From: JAOUGY01 sp963825585
GTDB lineage: Bacteria; Actinomycetota; Acidimicrobiia; Spongiisociales; ZC4RG35
Assembly: GCA_963825585.1 (NCBI GenBank)
Contig: CAWGTX010000009.1
Span: 496,001 to 560,000 of the forward strand
Length of the DNA: 64,000 bases
Reading direction: 5' to 3'
In this document: piece by piece, positions 28,351 through 36,288 of the stretch
Numbering within the stretch: the stretch's first letter is position 1
Layout: each line of letters begins with the position of its first letter
The notes under the pieces: model-generated
The model's input: only the letters and a program-made list of their open reading frames with translations
Database searches by the model: none
What the model was told of the DNA's origin: nothing
Made by a program: the position numbers and the translations under genes

Positions 28351-28746
28351 ATGATGACCGATCCCATCGCCGACATGCTCACCCGCATCCGCAACGCGGT
28401 TGCGGTGGGACATGCCGAGGTCGTGATGCCCTCGTCGAAGCAGAAGGAGGCGGTCGCCCGCATCCTCGCTGCCGAAGGATTCATCGACCGTTTCGAGGTG
28501 AAGCCCGCCGATCCGGGCGCCGACCTGATGCTGGTGCTCCGCTACGGCGACCGTCGCAAGCCGGCCGTCGTCGGGCTCAAGCGGGTCTCCAAGCCCGGTC
28601 ACCGCGTCTACCGCGGGCACGATGAGCTGAAGCGGGTCCAGGGAGGACTCGGCATCTCGATCGTCTCCACCTCGCAGGGGCTGCTGTCAGACCGTGAGGC
28701 CCGCAGGCGCAAGCTCGGGGGCGAAGTCATGTGTGAGGTGTGGTGA
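28351..28746 (+). CDS. rpsH: 30S ribosomal protein S8
   Basis: This is S8, 131 residues, a primary 16S rRNA binder. It begins MMTDPIADMLTRIRNA and ends with the family pattern REARRRKLGGEVMCEVW. There are two consecutive ATG codons at 28351 and 28354; either may be used. S8 autoregulates the spc operon in E. coli, but I see no matching site here. Confidence 0.97.
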   Translation: MMTDPIADMLTRIRNAVAVGHAEVVMPSSKQKEAVARILAAEGFIDRFEVKPADPGADLMLVLRYGDRRKPAVVGLKRVSKPGHRVYRGHDELKRVQGGLGISIVSTSQGLLSDREARRRKLGGEVMCEVW

Positions 28747-28747
28747 C

Positions 28748-29284
28748 ATGAGCCGAATTGGAAAGATGCCGGTCAGCGTCCCCTCGGGTGTCGAGGTCTC
28801 GGTGTCCGGCCAGCATGTCTCGGTGAAGGGGCCCAAGGGCACCCTCCAGCGTGAATTCCACGAGAAGGTCTCCGTCACCATGGAGGACGGCCAGGCGGTC
28901 GTCGCCCGGGTCGACGAGACCCGCGAAGCCAGGGCGCTGCACGGTTTGTCCCGGGCGCTGCTCGCCAACATGGTCACCGGCGTGTCCGACGGGTTCCGGC
29001 GCGAGCTGGAGATCATCGGTGTCGGTTACCGCGCCGCTCTCAAGGGAAGCGACCTCGAGATGCAGCTCGGCTTCAGCCATTCGGTGCCGTTCCCGGCACC
29101 GGCCGGAATCACCTTCGAGGTACCCGAGCTGACGAAGATCGTCATCTCGGGGATCGACAAGGAACAGGTCGGCCAGGTGGCCGCCAACATCCGCAAGATC
29201 CGCCCGCCCGAGCCGTACAAGGGCAAGGGCATTCGCTACAGCGGTGAGCAGGTACGCCGTAAGGCCGGAAAGGCAGGTAGGTGA
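28748..29284 (+). CDS. rplF: 50S ribosomal protein L6
   Basis: This is L6, 178 residues, made of two related alpha/beta domains near the factor-binding site. It begins MSRIGKMPVSVPSGVEV. The C-terminal signature is PPEPYKGKGIRYSGEQVRRK. The stop overlaps the rplR ATG (TGATG). Confidence 0.97.
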   Translation: MSRIGKMPVSVPSGVEVSVSGQHVSVKGPKGTLQREFHEKVSVTMEDGQAVVARVDETREARALHGLSRALLANMVTGVSDGFRRELEIIGVGYRAALKGSDLEMQLGFSHSVPFPAPAGITFEVPELTKIVISGIDKEQVGQVAANIRKIRPPEPYKGKGIRYSGEQVRRKAGKAGR

Positions 29285-29637
29285 TGGGCAGGACACGACA
29301 GGCTGCACGCGACCGGCGCCATGCCCGGGTCCGCAAGCACCTCAGCGGCAGCAGCGAGCGCCCCCGTTTGGCCGTGTACCGGTCGAACCGGTACATCTAC
29401 GCTCAGGTCATCGACGATGTGCAGGGCCACACCGTGGCGGCTGCCTCATCGCAGGAGAAGGACTTCCGGTCCAAGAGCCTGACCGTCGAGACCGCCTCTG
29501 AGGTCGGCAAGCTCGTCGCCGAGCGCGCCAAGGCCGCCGGTGTCTCCACTGTGGTGTTCGACCGCGGCGGATACAAGTTCCATGGCCGAGTCAAGGCCCT
29601 CGCCGACGCCGCTCGCGAGGCGGGATTGGAGTTCTGA
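29284..29637 (+). CDS. rplR: 50S ribosomal protein L18
   Basis: This is L18, 117 residues, a 5S rRNA binding protein. RLAVYRSNRYIYAQVIDD and FDRGGYKFHGRVKALADAAR are the family blocks. The ATG at 29284 is chosen over GTG at 29281 because it overlaps the rplF stop in the usual way. Confidence 0.96.
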   Translation: MGRTRQAARDRRHARVRKHLSGSSERPRLAVYRSNRYIYAQVIDDVQGHTVAAASSQEKDFRSKSLTVETASEVGKLVAERAKAAGVSTVVFDRGGYKFHGRVKALADAAREAGLEF

Positions 29638-29638
29638 C

Positions 29639-30211
29639 ATGACCGACAGACAGCGCGACCGCGACAACCGGGAGCCCAAGGAACAGCAGTACGACGAGCG
29701 GGTGATCCAGATCAACCGTGTCGCCAAGGTCGTCAAGGGTGGACGTAGGTTCTCCTTCACGGCGCTGTGCGTCGTGGGTGACGGCAACGGCCGGGTGGGT
29801 GTCGGCTACGGGAAGGCCAAAGAGGTCCCCGCCGCCATTCAGAAGGGCATGGAGATCGCCCGTCGTTCGATGTTCCTGGTTCCGATGGCGGGTCAGACCA
29901 TCATCCATGAGGAGACCGGCGAGCACGACGCCTCCCGGGTCCTGATCAAGCCGGCAGCACCAGGTACCGGCGTCATCGCCGGTGGCGCCGCCCGCCAGAT
30001 CCTCGAGGCCGCCGGTGTCAAGGACTGCCTGGCCAAGTCGCTCGGCTCGCCGAACCATCTCAACGTTGCCCGGGCGACCGTGAACGCCCTCAAGGGCCAG
30101 CGTCGCCCCGATGAGGTGGCTCGCCTGCGCGGCAAGCAGGCCGACGACTTCGTTCCGCCCGGTCTTCTGGCCGCATACCGCTCGACCGAGTCGGTCCGGG
30201 CCCACAGCTGA
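29639..30211 (+). CDS. rpsE: 30S ribosomal protein S5
   Basis: This is S5, 190 residues, at the mRNA entry site and involved in decoding fidelity. The double-stranded RNA binding domain contains RVAKVVKGGRRFSFTALCVV and GVGYGKAKEVPAAIQKG, and the C-terminal domain ends after NVARATVNALKGQRRP. The N-terminal 20 residues are charged and longer than average. The start is the ATG at 29639, one base after the rplR stop. Confidence 0.97.
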   Translation: MTDRQRDRDNREPKEQQYDERVIQINRVAKVVKGGRRFSFTALCVVGDGNGRVGVGYGKAKEVPAAIQKGMEIARRSMFLVPMAGQTIIHEETGEHDASRVLIKPAAPGTGVIAGGAARQILEAAGVKDCLAKSLGSPNHLNVARATVNALKGQRRPDEVARLRGKQADDFVPPGLLAAYRSTESVRAHS

Positions 30212-30222
30212 CGGAGGATCCC

Positions 30223-30405
30223 ATGGCCAACAAGCTCGAAGTGACGCTCAAGCGGAGTGTGATCGGCGAGAAGCCCAAGACCCGGGCGACCGTCCGTGGT
30301 CTCGGCCTTCGCAAGCTGCATCAGACCGTCGAGCACAACGACACCCCCGACGTCCGCGGCATGCTGCACAAGGTGCGGCATCTCGTGGAGGTCGTCGAAA
30401 AGTAA
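30223..30405 (+). CDS. rpmD: 50S ribosomal protein L30
   Basis: This is L30, 60 residues, a small large-subunit protein. It reads KLEVTLKRSVIGEKPKTRAT and then LGLRKLHQTVEHNDTPDVRGM. It follows rpsE by 11 bases. A heptad inverted array separates it from rplO, an unusual interruption of this otherwise tight operon. Confidence 0.96.
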   Translation: MANKLEVTLKRSVIGEKPKTRATVRGLGLRKLHQTVEHNDTPDVRGMLHKVRHLVEVVEK

Positions 30406-30475
30406 CGTTCACCGTTGACCGCTGATCGTTGACCGCCACTGGTGGTGAACGGTGAATGGTGAACGGTCCACACGA
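30406..30475. repeat. Inverted heptad array between rpmD and rplO
   Basis: CGTTCAC, CGTTGAC, CGCTGAT, CGTTGAC and CGCCACT (30406-30440) face GGTGAAC, GGTGAAT and GGTGAAC (30444-30464). GTTCACC at the left pairs with GGTGAAC at the right, so the transcript can fold into a hairpin inside the spc operon. Confidence 0.8.
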
Positions 30476-30489
30476 AGGCGAGTACCGAC

Positions 30490-30954
30490 ATGTCCGATGG
30501 ACAGAAGGAACAACTGAAGCTCCATCACTTGGCTCCGGCCCCCGGATCCAAGAAGTCCAAGATCCGCGTCGGACGCGGTGAGGGCGGTCGGCGTGGCAAG
30601 ACTGCCGGTCGTGGAACCAAGGGTCTCAAGGCCCGCAACACACTGCGTCCGGGCTTCGAAGGCGGGCAGACACCACTCTCACGGCGTCTACCAAAGCTTC
30701 CCGGGTTCAAGAACCCGAACAAGGAGACCTTCACGGTCGTGAACGTCGGGACGCTGGCGGAGGCCTTCAAGGCCGGCGCCGACGTGACACCCGACATCCT
30801 GCGGGATCGCGGACTCGTCAAGCACCGTGGCCGCATCAAGGTGCTGGCCGAGGGCGAGATCGGGCACGCCATCAACCTCAAGACCCACGCTGTCAGCGCC
30901 GCCGCTCAGATCAAGATCGAGTCGGCCGGGGGTTCGGTCGAGCTCGTCAAGTGA
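30490..30954 (+). CDS. rplO: 50S ribosomal protein L15
   Basis: This is L15, 154 residues. The basic glycine-rich N-terminus (VGRGEGGRRGKTAGRGTKG) enters the 23S core; the C-terminal globular domain ends KIESAGGSVELVK. The gene is normally tight behind rpmD, but here an 84-base gap with an inverted heptad array lies between them. The ATG follows a weak CGAAGGCGAG ribosome site. Confidence 0.97.
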   Translation: MSDGQKEQLKLHHLAPAPGSKKSKIRVGRGEGGRRGKTAGRGTKGLKARNTLRPGFEGGQTPLSRRLPKLPGFKNPNKETFTVVNVGTLAEAFKAGADVTPDILRDRGLVKHRGRIKVLAEGEIGHAINLKTHAVSAAAQIKIESAGGSVELVK

Positions 30955-30982
30955 GCCGGCTCGTTCAAACACCGCTAGCCGG

Positions 30983-30988
30983 TACGCT
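30983..30988 (+). promoter_or_regulatory. Possible -10 box upstream of secY
   Basis: TACGCT lies 26 bases before the secY ATG. It could drive an internal promoter for secY-adk-map; the -35 match is poor. Confidence 0.35.
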
Positions 30989-31014
30989 GTGAGCGCACCC
31001 GGAGGTCGCACCGT

Positions 31015-32340
31015 ATGAGTGTCCTGTCGATCTATCGCCACATGTTCGCCATCGCCGATCTTCGAAAGAAGATCCTCTTCACGTTGGCGATGTTCGTCGT
31101 CTATCGCGTCGGCGCCAACGTGCCCGTCCCCGGTACCGACCTGCAGGCGATTCGTTTGTTCGCCGATCAGAGCCAGCAGGGTGGCATCTACGGGTTGCTC
31201 AACCTGTTCTCGGGAGGGGCGCTCGAGCAGTTCTCGGTGTTCGCACTCGGAATCCTGCCCTACATCACGTCCTCGATCATCATGCAGTTGCTCACGGTGG
31301 TGATACCAAAACTGCAGGCGCTCCAGGAGGAGGGTCAGTCGGGACAGAAGGTGATCACCCAGTGGACGCGGTATCTCACCGTGGTGCTGGCGCTCATCCA
31401 GTCGACCGGGTTCACCTGGGCGTTCGGACGGGGGAGCCAGCTCACCAACGGGATCGTGTTCATCCCCAACTACGTGTGGTGGAACGTGGGTCTCATCGTG
31501 TTGACGATGACAGCCGGTACCGCCTTCGTGATGTGGCTCGGAGAGCTCATCACCCAGCGGGGCGTGGGCAACGGGATGTCGCTGCTCATCTTCCTGTCGA
31601 TCCTCAGCCAGTTTCCGTCGGTGTTCGGCCAGATCTGGGTTCAGACGGCCGGCAACCAGAACTGGGTCGGCTTCATCGTGATCATCCTCGTGTTCCTGCT
31701 CATGATCGGGGGGATCATTTTCGTCGACCAGGGCCAGCGCCGTATCCCGATCCAGTTCGCCAAGCGGGTGCGTGGGCGGAAGATGATGGGTGGAAACTCC
31801 ACCTACATCCCGATCAAGGTCAACACCGCCGGCGTGATCCCGGTGATCTTCGCCACCTCGGTGATGTTGTTCCCGGCGCTGCTCGCCACCGCCATACCCA
31901 GCGACGGGCTGTGGATGACCAGCATCCGCAACTGGGTCGACCGCAACCTCGGTGGAGGCGCCGGTGGTGCGATCTCCTGGTGGTACGTGCTGATCCTGTT
32001 CGGTCTGGTGGTGTTCTTCACATACTTCTACACGGCGATCCAATTCGACCCGGCCAAGCAGGCGGACATGATCCAGCGCCAGGGCGGCTTCATCCCCGGA
32101 CAGCGCCCCGGACGTCAGACCGCTCAGTACCTCGGTCACATCCTCAACCGCATCACTCTCCCCGGCGCGCTCTTCCTGGGCGGGATCTCGATCCTCCCGA
32201 TCCTGGCCGGACTCATCTGGGGCATCAACATCAGCTTCTCGGGTGTATCGATCCTCATCGTCGTGGGCGTTGCCCTCGAGACGATGAAGCAGATCGAGAG
32301 CCAGCTGACCATGCGTAATTACGAAGGATTCCTGACGTGA
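31015..32340 (+). CDS. secY: Preprotein translocase subunit SecY
   Basis: This is SecY, 441 residues, the channel of the Sec translocon, with ten predicted membrane helices. Family blocks include VYRVGANVPVPGTDLQAI, LGILPYITSSIIMQLL, the cytosolic loop QGQRRIPIQFAKRVRGRKM and GGFIPGQRPGRQTAQYL. An RBS (GGAGG) precedes the ATG at 31015. adk follows after a heptad array. Confidence 0.97.
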   Translation: MSVLSIYRHMFAIADLRKKILFTLAMFVVYRVGANVPVPGTDLQAIRLFADQSQQGGIYGLLNLFSGGALEQFSVFALGILPYITSSIIMQLLTVVIPKLQALQEEGQSGQKVITQWTRYLTVVLALIQSTGFTWAFGRGSQLTNGIVFIPNYVWWNVGLIVLTMTAGTAFVMWLGELITQRGVGNGMSLLIFLSILSQFPSVFGQIWVQTAGNQNWVGFIVIILVFLLMIGGIIFVDQGQRRIPIQFAKRVRGRKMMGGNSTYIPIKVNTAGVIPVIFATSVMLFPALLATAIPSDGLWMTSIRNWVDRNLGGGAGGAISWWYVLILFGLVVFFTYFYTAIQFDPAKQADMIQRQGGFIPGQRPGRQTAQYLGHILNRITLPGALFLGGISILPILAGLIWGINISFSGVSILIVVGVALETMKQIESQLTMRNYEGFLT

Positions 32341-32347
32341 AGCCCGG

Positions 32348-32375
32348 GCAGAACGCAGAACGCAGAACGCAGAAC
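32348..32375 (+). repeat. Heptad array (GCAGAAC)4 between secY and adk
   Basis: Four perfect GCAGAAC units fill most of the secY-adk gap and end 11 bases before the adk ATG, so the array would be part of the adk translation initiation region. Confidence 0.9.
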
Positions 32376-32386
32376 GCCGGGGGCTG

Positions 32387-32932
32387 ATGATGAAACTGCT
32401 GTTCGTGGGCCCGCCCGGTGCCGGCAAAGGAACCCAGGCTCAGAAGGTGGCCGAGAAGCTGGGACTCGCTCATGTGTCGACGGGGGACATGTTCCGGGCG
32501 CTCGACCCTGAGACCGATCTGGGGAGACGTGTCAAAGAGATCATGGGGTCGGGTGGGTACGTCTCCGATGACATCGTGATCGAAATGCTGCAAGGCCGAA
32601 TCTCCAAGCCCGATGCCGCCGAGGGCTACATCCTCGATGGCTTTCCCCGCACGCTTCCGCAGGCGCAGGCACTCGACGCCTTCCTCGGCGACAACGGTCT
32701 CGACGCCGTCGTGCTGTTCGAGGTCGACGAGGACGAAGTGGTTGGCCGCATGCTGTCCCGGGGTCGGGCCGACGACACAGAAGAGACCATCCGCACTCGA
32801 CTCGGCGTGTACCGGGACCAGACCGAACCTCTGGTGGACCGGTACGAGAGTCGTGGCCTGATCCGCAGAGTCGACGCCACGGGTGACATCGACGCCATCA
32901 CCGCCCGGGTGCTCGAGGCCCTGGGGAGATGA
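32387..32932 (+). CDS. adk: Adenylate kinase, short form
   Basis: This is adenylate kinase, 181 residues, converting ATP + AMP to 2 ADP in the cytoplasm. The P loop GPPGAGKGTQ is at residues 8-17; DGFPRTLPQAQAL is the AMP/ATP lid hinge signature. It is the short form lacking the extended zinc LID, as is typical for Actinobacteria. Consecutive ATG codons occur at 32387 and 32390. There is no clear Shine-Dalgarno; the start directly follows a GCAGAAC heptad array and GCCGGGGGCTG. Confidence 0.95.
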   Translation: MMKLLFVGPPGAGKGTQAQKVAEKLGLAHVSTGDMFRALDPETDLGRRVKEIMGSGGYVSDDIVIEMLQGRISKPDAAEGYILDGFPRTLPQAQALDAFLGDNGLDAVVLFEVDEDEVVGRMLSRGRADDTEETIRTRLGVYRDQTEPLVDRYESRGLIRRVDATGDIDAITARVLEALGR

Positions 32933-32945
32933 GCGGCGGAATTCG

Positions 32946-33722
32946 ATGATCACCATCAAGTCCCCCAAGGAGTTCGCCAAAATGGCGGTTGCGGGGCGGG
33001 TGGTGGCGCAGGTGCACGACGAGGTCAGGTCGGCGGCGGTCCCGGGCGTCACGATGATCGAGCTCGACCGAATCGCCGAAAAGGTCATCCGATCCCACGG
33101 CTGTGTCCCATCGTTTCTCGGCTACCACGGCTTTCCGGGTTCGATCTGCGCCTCTCCCAACGATGTGATCGTGCACGGTATCCCGGGTGACTACCGACTC
33201 GAGGAAGGCGACATCATCTCGATCGATGCCGGCGCCATCCACGAGGGGTATCACGGTGATGCCGCGTTCACCATGGCGATCGGCGAGGTCTCGCCCGAGG
33301 CCGAGCAACTCATCGATGCCACCGAAGAAGGCATGTGGGCGGGCATCGCCAAGGTCAGTCACGGCGCCCGGGTCGGAGACATCGGTGCCGCCGTCGAGGC
33401 CATCGGGCGTCGTCACGGATACGGTGTGGTCCGCGAATACGTGGGCCACGGCATCGGTCGTCAGATGCACGAAGAGCCACAGATCCCCAACTACGGCGTC
33501 GTTGGCAAAGGGATGAAGCTGCGGACCGGAATGGCCGTCTGCATCGAGCCGATGTTCAACCTCGGAGGCCATGAGACGATGGTCGACGACGATCACTGGA
33601 CCGTTCGTACCGCCGACGGGACGCTCTCGGCGCATTGGGAGCACACGGTGTGCATCACACCCGATGGAGTGGTGGTGACCACCGTACGCGAAGGCGCCCA
33701 CATCCCGGTATCACTCGATTGA
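32946..33722 (+). CDS. map: Type I methionine aminopeptidase
   Basis: This 258-residue enzyme removes the initiator Met from nascent proteins. The metal ligands are visible in ISIDAGAIHEGYHGDAAF (two Asp), EYVGHGIGRQMHEEP (His), VCIEPMF (Glu) and SAHWEHT (Glu). The ATG at 32946 begins MITIKSPKEFAKM; it lies 13 bases after adk, and the upstream ribosome site is weak. In most bacteria infA follows map; here a 1-kb interval with a minus-strand open frame follows. Confidence 0.95.
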   Translation: MITIKSPKEFAKMAVAGRVVAQVHDEVRSAAVPGVTMIELDRIAEKVIRSHGCVPSFLGYHGFPGSICASPNDVIVHGIPGDYRLEEGDIISIDAGAIHEGYHGDAAFTMAIGEVSPEAEQLIDATEEGMWAGIAKVSHGARVGDIGAAVEAIGRRHGYGVVREYVGHGIGRQMHEEPQIPNYGVVGKGMKLRTGMAVCIEPMFNLGGHETMVDDDHWTVRTADGTLSAHWEHTVCITPDGVVVTTVREGAHIPVSLD

Positions 33723-33795
33723 CGTTCGCCCTGTCGACCGGTTCGTCCTTCGGTGGAGACGCACTGCCAGCCGGGCCGGCAGGCAGGTGCCGTGA

Positions 33796-34152
33796 TCAGA
33801 AGGGGATCTCCACGCGCACGGCGGTGCGGCCTTCGTGACGTTGCTGGTCGGATACACGGGCGCGGAGTTTGGCTGCTATCAGCCGGACGCTCTCGGAGTG
33901 TGCCATGGGTCTGCCGTCGTCCCACACCGTCAGTTGGACGGCATCAGCGCCCAGGCGTACCGAGACCCCGAGGCTCTCGGCGCCTTCTGCGAGGCGCCCG
34001 GCGACGAGCTCCGACAGCAGGGCGTCGGTCCAGATAGCGTCGATCGGAGCTTCCATCATCGGCATCCGGAGTGTGACGTCGGCCTCCGAGGAGAAACCGC
34101 CGAGCACCTCCGCCACCAGTCGGTCCACCCGGGCTGCGGTACGTGTGGTCAT
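33796..34152 (-). CDS. Hypothetical protein, 118 residues, possible ATPase-like fold
   Basis: This is a minus-strand open frame within the map-rpmJ interval. From the ATG at 34152 it reads MTTRTAARVDRLVAEVLGGF, then an Ala/Val/Leu-rich region, VRLGADAVQLTVWDDGRPM and a final RTAVRVEIPF strand. The last part loosely resembles the end of a histidine-kinase-like ATPase domain, but no catalytic motif is complete. Codon positions look more protein-like on this strand than on the plus strand. No ribosome site is evident. I do not assign a function and cannot exclude that it is non-coding. Confidence 0.4.
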   Translation of the reverse strand: MTTRTAARVDRLVAEVLGGFSSEADVTLRMPMMEAPIDAIWTDALLSELVAGRLAEGAESLGVSVRLGADAVQLTVWDDGRPMAHSESVRLIAAKLRARVSDQQRHEGRTAVRVEIPF

Positions 34153-34750
34153 GATCCACGTATCGACGCGGCTGCTCCCGGTCCCGAGGCTCAATCGTGA
34201 TCGGCGTGGAGTGACTAGTGCCGTGTGTCCTGCAACGTTCGCCTGGTTGTGGGTCGGTGCCGCACGTGTCGTGTGGGCGTGTTTCCATATGGTGCTTCGC
34301 GGTCTTCGATGTTCCGGCCGACCTGTTGGGCTCCGCTGGGAGGCGGGGCGGGGCGTGGGGGCACGGTCGGCCAGGCTGTGATCAGAAATCGAACGGGGGG
34401 ACGGTCACGACCCGACCCTCGCAAACGTTTCTGGTCACAGCACTGCCACTCGGCGAGGGTCGCTTCGGCCCGACTTGTCAGTTGTCGGCCCCCCGGCCTA
34501 TCATGTCCATCCGGTCTCCGGTCGTTCGCGTCTCGGCTGCTCCACCAGCTGAGGGTCGTACGAAGGTCCACGGATCGGCAGTCGAGTCCGCCACCTTTCA
34601 CTTCTCGTGATCCAGGCATGGCTCCATGTGCCGACCCAAGCCCACCGCCGGGCCATTTCCGGAGAGTCCGAGCAAAGACAGGGTCCCACGGGACCGTATG
34701 TTCAGATGGCGGCGGCGGGGTGATACCCGCCGAATACGGAGAGTGAATGT
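34153..34750. other. 598-base interval before rpmJ; no infA found
   Basis: I see no convincing gene. All frames were read for an IF1-like protein (GKMR, ILPGD, SPYDL motifs) and none was found. The interval contains a good promoter at 34475-34504 and two hairpins close to rpmJ: GGTCCC/GGGACC near 34682-34695 and GGCGGG/CCCGCC near 34714-34731. These would lie in the leader of the rpmJ-rpsM-rpsK-rpsD-rpoA-rplQ transcript. Confidence 0.6.
34475..34504 (+). promoter_or_regulatory. Promoter of the rpmJ-rplQ (alpha) operon
   Basis: TTGTCA (34475-34480) and TATCAT (34499-34504) are separated by 18 bases. The predicted leader is about 240 bases and contains two hairpins. Confidence 0.65.
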
Positions 34751-34864
34751 ATGAAGGTTCGTCCTTCCACCAAGAAGATGTGTGAGAAGTGTCGGATCAT
34801 CCGGCGGCATGGCCGCGTCTGGGTGATCTGCACCAATCCCCGACACAAGCAACGGCAGGGCTGA
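34751..34864 (+). CDS. rpmJ: 50S ribosomal protein L36
   Basis: This is L36, 37 residues: MKVRPSTKKMCEKCRIIRRH then GRVWVICTNPRHKQRQG. Cys11, Cys14, Cys27 and His32 form the zinc site of the C+ type. The ATG at 34751 follows GGAGAGTGAATGT. rpsM begins two bases after the stop. It heads the alpha operon, where infA would usually precede it. Confidence 0.95.
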   Translation: MKVRPSTKKMCEKCRIIRRHGRVWVICTNPRHKQRQG

Positions 34865-34865
34865 G

Positions 34866-35246
34866 ATGGCACGTATTGCAGGTGTCGACCTCCCGCGCGA
34901 CAAGCGCCTGGAGATCGGCCTCACGTACATCTTCGGTATCGGCCTGACCCGTTCCCAGCAGATCTGCGAAGAGCTCGGCATCAGCCGGGACACCAAGGTC
35001 CGCGACCTCACCGACGACGAGACCGCCAAGATCCGTCGTTTCATCGACTCGAATTACCGAGTCGAAGGTGACCTGCGTCGCGAGGTCCAGCAGAACATCA
35101 AGCGCAAGATCGAGATCGGCTCCTATCAGGGAATCCGGCATCGTCGAGGCCTGCCGGTCCGTGGCCAACGGACCCACACCAACGCTCGTGGCCGTAAGGG
35201 CAAGCGCGTTGCGATCGCAGGTAAGAAGAAGGCCGGAAAGAAGTAG
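34866..35246 (+). CDS. rpsM: 30S ribosomal protein S13
   Basis: This is S13, 126 residues, at the top of the small-subunit head, contacting L5 and P-site tRNA. It begins MARIAGVDLPRDKRLEIGLT and ends in the tRNA-contacting basic tail RGQRTHTNARGRKGKRVAI. It is the second gene of the alpha operon. Confidence 0.97.
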   Translation: MARIAGVDLPRDKRLEIGLTYIFGIGLTRSQQICEELGISRDTKVRDLTDDETAKIRRFIDSNYRVEGDLRREVQQNIKRKIEIGSYQGIRHRRGLPVRGQRTHTNARGRKGKRVAIAGKKKAGKK

Positions 35247-35258
35247 TAGGAGCCCGTC

Positions 35259-35657
35259 ATGGCAAAACCACAACAGGGTGCGAAGCGGGTTCGCCGGCGC
35301 GAGCGAAAGAACATTTCGCACGGGCAGGCGCACATCAAGGCCAGCTTCAACAACACCATCATCAACATCACAGATCAGGTCGGCAACACCGTCGTGTGGA
35401 CGTCCGGTGGCTCGGTGGGCTTCAAGGGATCGCGCAAGTCGACCCCCTACGCCGCCCAGGTCGCAGCCGAGGAGGCGGCCCGTCGCGCCGGTGAGCATGG
35501 CATCCGCAAGCTCGACGTCATCGTCAGTGGCACCGGTTCGGGGCGTGATACCGCAGTCCGCACCCTGCAGAACATGGGTATCGAGATCACGGGTATCCGT
35601 GACGTGACACCCATCCCGCACAACGGGTGCCGTCCCAAGAAGCGCCGGAGGGGTTGA
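35259..35657 (+). CDS. rpsK: 30S ribosomal protein S11
   Basis: This is S11, 132 residues, of the platform near the E site. ASFNNTIINITDQVGNTVVW and DVTPIPHNGCRPKKRRRG are the family blocks. The start follows GTAGGAGCCCGTC. Confidence 0.97.
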   Translation: MAKPQQGAKRVRRRERKNISHGQAHIKASFNNTIINITDQVGNTVVWTSGGSVGFKGSRKSTPYAAQVAAEEAARRAGEHGIRKLDVIVSGTGSGRDTAVRTLQNMGIEITGIRDVTPIPHNGCRPKKRRRG

Positions 35658-35659
35658 TC

Positions 35660-36265
35660 ATGGCCCGCTATACAGGCCCCCGTCACAAGGCGTGTCGTCG
35701 TGCCCGCCAGCCACTGTGCCAGTCGAAGAAGTGCCCGGTCGATCGTCGCCCGTATCCACCCGGCCAGCACGGCCGTGGTCGGATCCGTGAGTCGGACTAC
35801 CTGATCCAGCTGCGTGAGAAGCAGAAGCTCCGCACCATGTACGGCGTGCTCGAGAAGCAGTTCCGTCGCTACTACGAGCTTGCATCACGTCAGCCCGGAA
35901 TCACCGGCGAGAACCTGCTCCGCCTGCTCGAGACCCGTCTCGACAACGTGGTGTGGCGCGCCGGGTTCGCCGAGACGCGGCCCCAGGCCCGTCAGCTCGT
36001 GAACCACGGACACTTCCGTGTCAACGGCAAGAAGGTCGACATCGCCTCGTTCCGTGTTCGTGCCGGGGATGTGGTCACCGCCAAGGAGGCCTCGAAGGAT
36101 CTCATCGTGATCCAGCACTCGGTCGACACCCTCGGCAGGCCCGTCCCCGAATGGCTCGACGCCAATCACTCGGAACGGAAGGTCACAGTTCGCGACATGC
36201 CGAACCGTCATCAGATCGACACCGCGATCAACGAACAGCTCATCGTCGAGCTCTACTCCAAGTAA
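35660..36265 (+). CDS. rpsD: 30S ribosomal protein S4
   Basis: This is S4, 201 residues, a primary assembly protein of the small-subunit body that also influences fidelity. The N-terminus carries Cys12, Cys20 and Cys25 and the motif RRPYPPGQHGRGR. The S4 RNA-binding domain includes RLDNVVWRAGFAETRPQARQ and VNHGHFRVNGKKVDI. In other bacteria S4 represses the alpha operon by binding its leader; the hairpins ahead of rpmJ would be the place to look. Confidence 0.97.
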   Translation: MARYTGPRHKACRRARQPLCQSKKCPVDRRPYPPGQHGRGRIRESDYLIQLREKQKLRTMYGVLEKQFRRYYELASRQPGITGENLLRLLETRLDNVVWRAGFAETRPQARQLVNHGHFRVNGKKVDIASFRVRAGDVVTAKEASKDLIVIQHSVDTLGRPVPEWLDANHSERKVTVRDMPNRHQIDTAINEQLIVELYSK

Positions 36266-36288
36266 GCCTGAGAGAGAGGTGTGAAACA

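Noticed and set aside
34598..34755. Short plus-strand frame ending in GDTRRIRRVNV as a possible infA remnant
   Set aside because: It is only 42 codons, overlaps the rpmJ start, and lacks all IF1 motifs.
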